A stretch of 5,165 nt of DNA. It comes from an uncultured Selenomonas sp. Its GTDB lineage: Bacteria > Bacillota > Negativicutes > Selenomonadales > Selenomonadaceae. The position numbers were made by a program, and so were the translations under genes. A model generated the notes under the pieces. The model ran no database searches, had not been told where the DNA came from, and saw only the letters and a program-made list of their open reading frames with translations. Positions within the stretch are counted from its first letter, which is position 1; each line of letters starts with the position of its first letter. Shown piece by piece: positions 1 to 5,165 of this stretch. The DNA lies in contig CALIBA010000150.1 of the NCBI GenBank assembly GCA_938045435.1, positions 1 through 5,165 on the forward strand, read 5' to 3'.

Positions 1-773
1 AGAACTTCCTGTCTGCGCTGATCCAAATGGACAATCGCCTTGTCAAAGACACCCGCGACACGCTGCACCGCAGCATCTACTGCCCGATCCGCTTTTTCCT
101 TTATTGCGTCACGAATTTGCCTGGGTGCGGCTTTGATGTCCCGATACACACCGCTGACTACCTCGCGCGTATGTGCAAAGAGTTTTGCCTCACGCGCCGG
201 GGGTCCTTCTCTGGCTGCGTCACGTTCCTGTTCCAGCGCACGAAAGAATCTCATGCCGCTCAAGAAGCATGCTTCCATCTCCCTGTTGTTTTGCCCCGGA
301 AACATGGAACGCATTTCTTGAAGCTGTTTCTTCAATGCAGCAATCTCTTGCTGGTATTTTTGTTCCCTCTGAACGAGCTGTTCCCGCTCTTTGCGGAAAT
401 AGTCACTGGCATTTCGGAAGGATTCAGAAGCCCGCACAGATGCCTCGCGCATGATTTCCTCCGGCTGTTTGCTGCTGCGAGCCTTGCCAACTTCTTGGAG
501 GTTCCGCTTTATTGCTGCGTGTTTGGGATCATAGCCCTCCCACGTCTGCGGCGATGCGCCGTTTATACGCTCTTCTGCGCGGAACTTGCTCATTTCAGCC
601 TGTAAGACGGTTGCTTCCTGCCGGACTTTTTCAAAACCGCAATCCGGTTCATTGGCCACCGGTTCTACATCCTTCATGCAGGATTGCAGGTCTTGACAGT
701 AGGCTTCATCCAATGCTCGGATTACGTTTTCATCCAGCTCCTCTTCCCATCCGTAATCTGCATGATCTTCCAT
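1..773 (-). CDS. Coiled-coil protein of unknown function, 3' end outside window
   Basis: An open frame runs from an ATG at 773 off the left edge of the window, giving 257 codons with no stop. The start is well supported: AAAGGAGG lies 7 nt upstream, and the frame follows trbB on the same strand after 37 bp. The first ~45 residues are acidic and contain three cysteines (C26, C32, C45). Residues ~104-157 are rich in E, K, Q and R with heptad-like spacing and should form a coiled coil. Residues ~208-257 form a second, basic helical stretch with many alanines. I see no signal peptide, membrane segment, relaxase histidine triad or Walker motif in the visible part. I do not recognise the family. 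Its place at the end of a conjugation operon suggests an accessory transfer, mobilisation or regulatory role, which is inference. It could also be the N-terminal part of a larger protein whose functional domain lies beyond the edge. Confidence 0.85.
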   Translation of the reverse strand, partial: MEDHADYGWEEELDENVIRALDEAYCQDLQSCMKDVEPVANEPDCGFEKVRQEATVLQAEMSKFRAEERINGASPQTWEGYDPKHAAIKRNLQEVGKARSSKQPEEIMREASVRASESFRNASDYFRKEREQLVQREQKYQQEIAALKKQLQEMRSMFPGQNNREMEACFLSGMRFFRALEQERDAAREGPPAREAKLFAHTREVVSGVYRDIKAAPRQIRDAIKEKADRAVDAAVQRVAGVFDKAIVHLDQRRQEV

Positions 774-780
774 CTCTGTA

Positions 781-788
781 CCTCCTTT
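781..788 (-). promoter_or_regulatory. Shine-Dalgarno site of the coiled-coil gene
   Basis: On the minus strand this reads AAAGGAGG, 7 nt before the ATG at 773. It is the strongest ribosome site in the window and fixes the start of the last gene. It directly follows the dyad at 790-810, so structure or protein binding there could affect access to it. Confidence 0.8.
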
Positions 789-789
789 T

Positions 790-810
790 AGGTGTCCATA
801 ATGGACTCCT
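790..810. repeat. Imperfect 21-bp dyad between trbB and the next gene
   Basis: On the minus strand, arm AGGAGTCCAT (810-801) and arm ATGGACACCT (799-790) flank a single central T. Nine of ten positions pair, with one A/A mismatch. In RNA it could fold as a nine-position stem with eight pairs and a TTA loop. No T-run follows on the minus strand, so it does not look like an intrinsic terminator of the operon. It lies 2 bp upstream of the AAAGGAGG site and could be a repressor operator, an intercistronic RNA hairpin that tunes translation or decay, or chance. Confidence 0.5.
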
Positions 811-1782
811 TTATATATGACGGATATTATACTGCCGGCGCACCGGATCATAGGATTTTACTTCGATGATGTCGCTGACGATGCGGCTCTTCCGTCCGTC
901 CGGCAGTTCAACGTGCTGGATCGCAACAACAACATCGATTGCCTCCCCGATGAGTTCCTTCACATCACCGGCTGCGCTGTCTTCCTGCGCAAGTGATTTG
1001 ATACGGGTAAGCCCTTCTTCTGCGCCGTCGGCATGAACGGTACATGCACCGCCGGGATGACCGGTATTCCACGCTTTGAGCATGGTATAGGCAGCACCGT
1101 CGCGCACCTCTCCAACGATGATACGATCCGGCGAGCGGCGCATACAGTCTGCGAGAAGGCGAGTCATGTTGTAGCGAATTTTGCTGTCGCCGGTGTCCTG
1201 TTTCGTAAACATCGGGCTGTAGTCCTCGGCGGGACATTGCAGCTCCGGCAGGTCTTCCAATGAGATGAGCCGATGATACGGCGATATGGCAGCAATCGCC
1301 GCAAGGATTGCATTCAAGAAGGTTGTCTTTCCTGTTCCCGTTCCTCCGGCGACGAGGATGTTTTTACGCGCTTGAATGCTGTCTTCCAAAAAGTTCTTAT
1401 ACTTCTCAGACATAAAGCCGGTCTCCACATATTCTTGAAACGTAAAGATTTTCACGGCCTTTTTTCGGATGTTGAACTGTGGATGCCGCACGATGGGGGG
1501 GATCTCCCCCTGAAAACGAGCACCATATCCTTGAATCTCCACCGATATGGACGGAATATCTTCATTGACGACTTTCCCCGCCTGTCCCGCTGCCAGTTCG
1601 ATAATCGCCTGTGCTTTTCCGGGCGTCAGATATATTTCTGTTTTCACCTTCCCCTCAATGTGAGAGTTGTACCATATTTTCCCATCATCATTGATGTAAA
1701 GCTCTGTTATGTCGTCTCGCTGCATTAACTTTACAGCATCCACACCAAGCACTACATCAAAGTTCGGGTTTTCACTCGCCAT
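811..1782 (-). CDS. trbB: TrbB/VirB11-type conjugation ATPase
   Basis: This hexameric traffic ATPase acts at the cytoplasmic face of the inner membrane, powering type IV pilus/channel assembly and substrate transfer. The chosen start gives 323 residues, normal for TrbB. An N-terminal domain (~1-105) carries the family's RF-G-PP motif at 89-96. The C-terminal ATPase domain has Walker A GGTGTGKTT at 146-154, an Asp-box region RLISLEDLPEL at 171-181 (E176), Walker B-region RIIVGEVRD at 220-228 and His-box GHPGGACTVHA at 241-251. All key motifs look intact. The ATG at 1782 has GAGGAG 4 nt upstream; a GTG at 1794 in the same frame would add four residues but lacks a good ribosome site. The start overlaps the upstream small gene by 11 bp, which suggests translational coupling. 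The stop is TAA at 813-811. The assignment to the VirB11/TrbB family is secure; the trbB name rather than virB11 rests on overall resemblance. Confidence 0.95.
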   Translation of the reverse strand: MASENPNFDVVLGVDAVKLMQRDDITELYINDDGKIWYNSHIEGKVKTEIYLTPGKAQAIIELAAGQAGKVVNEDIPSISVEIQGYGARFQGEIPPIVRHPQFNIRKKAVKIFTFQEYVETGFMSEKYKNFLEDSIQARKNILVAGGTGTGKTTFLNAILAAIAAISPYHRLISLEDLPELQCPAEDYSPMFTKQDTGDSKIRYNMTRLLADCMRRSPDRIIVGEVRDGAAYTMLKAWNTGHPGGACTVHADGAEEGLTRIKSLAQEDSAAGDVKELIGEAIDVVVAIQHVELPDGRKSRIVSDIIEVKSYDPVRRQYNIRHI

Positions 1783-2146
1783 TGCTCTCCTCACCGCCCT
1801 CGTCGCTCTCGGCTTCCGTCGTTTCCTCCTGCTGCACCGCAGCTTCTTCCATGAAATCGTCTAAGCCCACATCGGGATGATCCGCTTGAAAGCGCGTATA
1901 GCAGCTGATGTATTGATCCATCGCCTGACGATCGCCCGCATCAATACGCTCTTTGGCGTGGACAAGCGCACCGACCAAGATCGCCATGTTATGCACCGGA
2001 AAACCCGTTCTGCGGATAATCCGGCCAATGTCATTGGTCCGCTGCATCTCCATGTTGCGCTTCGTCTTCTTCATTTCCTGCTGAAGCGCCTCCTGCTTTC
2101 TGCGCAGGTTTTCCCAGCGTTTCTCCATCTGCTTTAATGACGCCAT
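1772..2146 (-). CDS. Small charged protein, possibly TraD-like conjugation accessory
   Basis: This is a 124-residue soluble protein with no signal peptide or membrane segment. Residues ~1-46 are strongly basic and helical, probably a short coiled coil. Residues ~40-68 (IGRIIRRTGFPVHNMAILVG and following) resemble the LGGLV-KAG-LLGAL pattern of small TraD/MobC-like mobilisation proteins. Residues 95-124 hold 13 acidic and no basic residues, giving a very acidic tail. The start is supported by AAAGGAG 5 nt before the ATG, lying inside the last codons of the coupling-protein gene, whose stop is 2 bp away. Its TGA lies inside the start of trbB (11-bp overlap). Its place between a coupling protein and a VirB11 ATPase suggests a relaxosome or coupling accessory. 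The TraD resemblance is from memory and weak (about 0.4); the CDS itself is well supported. Confidence 0.85.
   Translation of the reverse strand: MASLKQMEKRWENLRRKQEALQQEMKKTKRNMEMQRTNDIGRIIRRTGFPVHNMAILVGALVHAKERIDAGDRQAMDQYISCYTRFQADHPDVGLDDFMEEAAVQQEETTEAESDEGGEESNGE
1787..1792 (-). promoter_or_regulatory. trbB ribosome site inside the upstream gene
   Basis: On the minus strand this reads GAGGAG, 4 nt before the ATG of trbB. The same six bases are two adjacent glutamate codons in the acidic tail of the upstream small protein. This decides the ATG at 1782 over the GTG at 1794, and it means ribosomes finishing the small gene pass over the trbB start. Confidence 0.7.
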
Positions 2147-2148
2147 AT

Positions 2149-4536
2149 TTACTCCTTTCTTGTTACCGTGCCGGCATCGGTGACGCCATTTTCAATCCAT
2201 TGCGGGCGGAACGCCGGGTATTTCTTTTTTGCACCGCTTTTCTTTCCTTGTGCAAGCAGCGCATCGCGTTCAGGATATGGGTGACTGCGGATAATATCGC
2301 TTGCGGCGGGAGCATCGTAAAGCCGCGAAAGAAAATAGCCGCTCTCGTAATACTTCACCTTGTCCGTCAGGATCGGCGGACTGCCGCTTGCGACGATAAT
2401 CTCCTGATCGCCAAGTCGTTTGATCTCATCGGCAGTCATAAGTGCCCGGCCAGTCTGCGACTTTGAATAACTCTTCTTCGAGAGAAAACCGCTGTCCGAG
2501 ACACTTTCCACTGTGATTGTCTTATTGCCAAGAAGTGATTCCGCATATTTTGCGGTGTCGTTGTCATTCGGGGCGTAAAAAATCTGCAAGTGACAGTTCA
2601 TCAAAATCTGATTGTCCTTGCCGTATATATCATTGATCTGCGGCAGACCCTGATTGATGAGGAACACCTTCATGCCATATCCGGCAATATAGGAGAGGGT
2701 GGAGGCAAAGGACTTCAGATTTCCCAGGGACGAAAATTCATCCATCAGGAACAGGCATTTATGCTTATAAATCGTTTTCGCTCTGCCGCCCTCGTATGTC
2801 CCGATTTTCTTTGCATGATGTTTGACCATCATTTCAAAGAAAAGCCGGAATATCGGTGCAAGGCGCAGCAGATCGGACGGCGGTGTCACCAGATAAAGCG
2901 ATACGGGACGCTTGTAATTCATCAGGTCATCGACACAGAAGTCGCTGACGGACGTATTGCGTGCAAGCGTCGGATCAAGGTACTCCTTGAGGGCGGTATT
3001 CGCGGTGGAAACGATGCTGCCGCATTCATTGTCCGGCTTTGCGGCAATCTCGCGGAAGTTTTGACAGATAATCGGGTGCATATTGGGGGAATCGTCCAGC
3101 GTGGTAGCCAGCGGGTACATGTTTCGCATATCCTCTGGCGTATATCTGCGACTGACGTAACCGCCTTGCTCGCGATCCCACGCACGGATTTCAATGCCGT
3201 CGTCGGGGACATGCTCGAAATTCATCATGTCTTCAAGGGATTCCACGAATCCCTTGATCTCAAGTTTCTGCATTTTCTCAGCACCTTCGGTAGGATTGTC
3301 ATAGGCGTTGCCATCCGCATCAACCCATTCATAAACCGGATTCCCTTCATCATCGACCATCCCTACGGTATTAGACTTCATGAAAGACGCAACATCATAG
3401 AGCGTCGGCGGGTGCGGGTAATGCTCAGGATCAGCAAAGTGCGCATATTTGAGATGCAGAATGACCGTCGTTATAACAACGGCCGCATTGCTTCCCCAAT
3501 GATCGAGTTTCCCTTTTCCCTCATAGTCTGCCAGCGTGTAGGCAAGATTCTGTGCAGCGGACACTTCTTCCGGCGTGCCGATCGGAATCTCGTCAAGTGG
3601 ATTCCAGCGTGCTGTACTCCCATCCGTCGCCGTTGGTTCAAATTTGATGACCGTATGTCCCATGCGCTTACGAAAACCCGCAGTAACGCCCCAGTTTTCG
3701 GATTTGATGTCATTGACGATGACCGAGGACTTCCAACCACCAAGAAGCGTAGGAATAATGAGTCCGACGCCTTTGCCGCTGCGTGTGGGGGCAATGACGG
3801 CAAGATGTTTGTTGGAGTTATCGCGCAGATAGAAATGTGCAATTTTGGCATGAAATTGCACGATCCACTTGTAGAGGGCTACAAACGGATAAACCGTGAA
3901 CAAATCGGATTTCGGGTCATAGCTCTGTATGCGCTGCAATTCTTCTTCCAACACGGAACGCTGCTGCATCAGTTTCTTCTGACCTTCACTTGACACATCT
4001 TCATCTGCAAGTCGCTGTGAAATATGCGTGATCCGATTCATCAGGGCGTCCTTCGTTTTATCTTGACGCCGCTCAAACCCCATTTCCGCATAGGCGACCT
4101 TTTCCTTTTGCAGCGTATCTAACGTGCGCATAAGCCCCGTCACAGCACGGATGAACGCATTATCGCGCTGCCCAACAACAACACCGGCCGCGCTGATCAG
4201 CTCCATCTTCGTGAGGTCTTCGTATGCCCCCCAACGGGCACTGCCGTGTGAATCGTCCTGCTTCTTTGGCAGCGTGAGCGCAAGGATGACAAGCGCAATG
4301 ACAAACGCCCCGAGGATATAGATATTGGTTTCCTTGAAAGCAAGCGGTATCTCGTCGTTGAATTTGAAATACCACCGCACATAATCCCACGGCATATAGT
4401 ACGGTTTTCCCTGCAAGAGAAACGGCGTACCAAGACGCGGATTATACGCAAGCATTTCTGCGAGCTTCTGCGTTGCTATCCATGCGCCAACCAGCAGCGT
4501 CATCAGGAAGATATAGATGCGCACAAAGTTATTCAT
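2149..4536 (-). CDS. traG: TraG/VirD4-type coupling protein with two extra segments
   Basis: This inner-membrane ATPase links the relaxosome to the type IV channel and helps drive DNA through it. The chosen ATG gives 795 residues and overlaps the trbI stop by 8 bp (ATGAATAA). An upstream ATG at 4626 would add 30 polar residues before the first membrane helix and lie deep in trbI, so it was rejected. Only a weak GAG-type ribosome site precedes the start, which suggests coupling to trbI. Membrane helices lie at ~5-23 and ~72-90. HGSARW (97-102), Walker A APTRSGKG (249-256), DIKSENW (276-282), PPSD (552-555), Walker B LFLMDE (595-600) and LINQGLPQI (626-634) are all present. The C-terminus (~765-795) is basic. 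Compared with TraG proteins of about 630-670 residues as I remember them, it has added segments at ~123-236 (coiled coil plus hydrophobic stretch) and ~370-482. Motifs appear intact, so the protein should be functional. virD4 would be an equally valid name. Confidence 0.95.
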   Translation of the reverse strand: MNNFVRIYIFLMTLLVGAWIATQKLAEMLAYNPRLGTPFLLQGKPYYMPWDYVRWYFKFNDEIPLAFKETNIYILGAFVIALVILALTLPKKQDDSHGSARWGAYEDLTKMELISAAGVVVGQRDNAFIRAVTGLMRTLDTLQKEKVAYAEMGFERRQDKTKDALMNRITHISQRLADEDVSSEGQKKLMQQRSVLEEELQRIQSYDPKSDLFTVYPFVALYKWIVQFHAKIAHFYLRDNSNKHLAVIAPTRSGKGVGLIIPTLLGGWKSSVIVNDIKSENWGVTAGFRKRMGHTVIKFEPTATDGSTARWNPLDEIPIGTPEEVSAAQNLAYTLADYEGKGKLDHWGSNAAVVITTVILHLKYAHFADPEHYPHPPTLYDVASFMKSNTVGMVDDEGNPVYEWVDADGNAYDNPTEGAEKMQKLEIKGFVESLEDMMNFEHVPDDGIEIRAWDREQGGYVSRRYTPEDMRNMYPLATTLDDSPNMHPIICQNFREIAAKPDNECGSIVSTANTALKEYLDPTLARNTSVSDFCVDDLMNYKRPVSLYLVTPPSDLLRLAPIFRLFFEMMVKHHAKKIGTYEGGRAKTIYKHKCLFLMDEFSSLGNLKSFASTLSYIAGYGMKVFLINQGLPQINDIYGKDNQILMNCHLQIFYAPNDNDTAKYAESLLGNKTITVESVSDSGFLSKKSYSKSQTGRALMTADEIKRLGDQEIIVASGSPPILTDKVKYYESGYFLSRLYDAPAASDIIRSHPYPERDALLAQGKKSGAKKKYPAFRPQWIENGVTDAGTVTRKE
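2152..2158 (-). promoter_or_regulatory. Ribosome site of the small gene inside the coupling-protein gene
   Basis: On the minus strand this reads AAAGGAG, 5 nt before the ATG at 2146. It overlaps the last Arg-Lys-Glu codons of the coupling protein, so termination of one gene and initiation of the next are closely linked. Confidence 0.75.
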
Positions 4537-5165
4537 TGCTGTACTCGTATGCGCCGATCGAGAGGTCTTGATTGATGAATACGCTGAACTGATAGCCGGG
4601 CGTAATCTCGATCGTCGGCTGTGCATCTACATCTTTGGCAATCAGCTGCTGCCCGGTGCGAAGAATGGAGGCGACTGCACCCGATACCGCCTCTTCTCCG
4701 GGGCTGCGGTTATCCGTGCCGGATGTATTGCCTGTCAGACTCTGCATTCCTGCTCCAAGCAGCGCAGTGATGACCCCCGCACGATAAATTGAGCCGCGAT
4801 GATCGTCATATTTATCCACCAATCCGGGATAACCTACGCCATCGATCGCCTGTTGATCCGGAAGGTTGAGTGACGCACCGTTGGGCAGGATGATTCGCTG
4901 AAAAACAACACCTATGCGCTTGCCTCCTGCAAGTGCCGTTTTTCCAATCAGGCGGCTGCCCTGCGGAATCAGCAAATATCGACCTGTCAGACTATCATAA
5001 ATATCCTGCCGCACTTGCGCCACAACATCCCCGTTCGGTACATTGCTTGTGACACCGGTAAGGAGCGTCGCCTGAATGACAGAACCGGCATTCAATACAT
5101 AGCCGCCGCCTCCATTCTGCACAGGGGGAGAAGGGGACGTATAGCTGATATTCTGTACGGTATTG
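4529..5165 (-). CDS. trbI: TrbI/VirB10 transfer-channel scaffold, C-terminal 211 residues
   Basis: TrbI/VirB10 proteins are anchored in the inner membrane, cross the periplasm and insert into the outer-membrane core complex. Only the C-terminal part is here: the frame stays open to the right edge, so the N-terminal membrane anchor and proline-rich stalk are outside. In local numbering, a P- and G-rich linker (~10-21) leads into the beta-barrel domain. This domain has LNAGSVIQATLLTG (24-37), RYLLIPQGSRLIG (62-74), the ILPNG turn (92-96) and PTIEITPG (183-190). Residues ~124-143 (GSIYRAGVITALLGAGMQSL) match the position of the outer-membrane antenna helices. A GTG at 5122 is internal, because conserved-type sequence and an open frame continue upstream. 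The TAA at 4531-4529 overlaps the coupling-protein start. The family call is secure. Confidence 0.93.
   Translation of the reverse strand, partial: NTVQNISYTSPSPPVQNGGGGYVLNAGSVIQATLLTGVTSNVPNGDVVAQVRQDIYDSLTGRYLLIPQGSRLIGKTALAGGKRIGVVFQRIILPNGASLNLPDQQAIDGVGYPGLVDKYDDHRGSIYRAGVITALLGAGMQSLTGNTSGTDNRSPGEEAVSGAVASILRTGQQLIAKDVDAQPTIEITPGYQFSVFINQDLSIGAYEYSNE

Noticed and set aside
27..605. A 192-codon open frame on the plus strand.
   Set aside because: It is antisense to the coiled-coil gene, which has a strong ribosome site and operon context. The Cys/Phe/Leu-rich translation is typical of the complement of Lys/Glu/Ala-rich coding sequence.
790..820. Intrinsic terminator after trbB.
   Set aside because: The dyad is followed on the minus strand by AAAAGGAGG rather than a T-run, and the downstream gene begins at once.
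3307..3342. EF-hand-like calcium loop in DADGNAYDNPTE of the coupling protein (residues 406-417).
   Set aside because: Positions 1, 3, 5 and 12 fit, but the glycine at 6 and the hydrophobic residue at 8 are missing and there are no clear flanking helices.
2590..3993. A 467-codon open frame on the plus strand opposite the coupling-protein gene.
   Set aside because: It lies wholly antisense to a gene with all TraG/VirD4 motifs. Its translation shows no recognisable domain, and no good ribosome site was seen. Long antisense frames arise easily from codon bias at this base composition.
4537..4626. N-terminal extension of the coupling protein from an ATG at 4626.
   Set aside because: It would add 30 Ser/Arg-rich residues before the first membrane helix and overlap trbI by 98 bp. 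The ATG at 4536 gives the usual N-terminus that starts right before a membrane helix.
5120..5122. GTG at 5122 as the start of a short 197-residue TrbI.
   Set aside because: The frame is open beyond it to the window edge, with a Pro/Ser-rich linker typical of the stalk end of TrbI. There is no ribosome site before it.

Overview
The window is an almost gap-free block of conjugation genes, all on the minus strand and read from high to low coordinates. In transcription order it holds: the C-terminal part of a TrbI/VirB10 scaffold protein (5165 to 4529, running in from outside the window); a complete VirD4/TraG-type coupling ATPase (4536 to 2149); a small charged 124-residue protein (2146 to 1772); a complete VirB11/TrbB-type ATPase (1782 to 811); and the start of a coiled-coil protein of unknown function (773 down past position 1). 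I see no rRNA, tRNA, CRISPR array, insertion sequence, transposase, terminator or convincing promoter.

The genes are packed like one operon. TrbI and the coupling protein overlap by 8 bp. The coupling protein's stop lies 2 bp before the small gene's start. The small gene overlaps trbB by 11 bp. Only one non-coding gap exceeds 30 bp: the 37 bp between trbB and the last gene. It holds an imperfect 21-bp dyad, a possible three-codon minigene and a strong Shine-Dalgarno sequence. The promoter is presumably upstream of trbI, outside the window.

Together the genes form part of a P-type (Trb/VirB-like) type IV secretion system, most likely on a conjugative plasmid or integrative conjugative element. 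The coupling protein brings the relaxase-bound DNA to the channel. The VirB11-type hexamer works at the inner-membrane base in channel assembly and substrate transfer. TrbI spans from inner to outer membrane. The small protein and the coiled-coil protein are accessory candidates for which no function can be fixed. The order trbI, coupling protein, small gene, trbB differs from the IncP trb operon, where trbB comes first and traG lies in a separate operon.

The host is probably a diderm bacterium, because VirB10-type proteins cross the outer membrane. Strong AGGAGG-type ribosome sites and moderate GC would fit a diderm Firmicute (Negativicutes) as well as a proteobacterium; this is inference only. 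The most unusual feature is the coupling protein, about 795 residues long. It carries two extra segments of roughly 110 residues each that I do not recall in typical TraG/VirD4 proteins.
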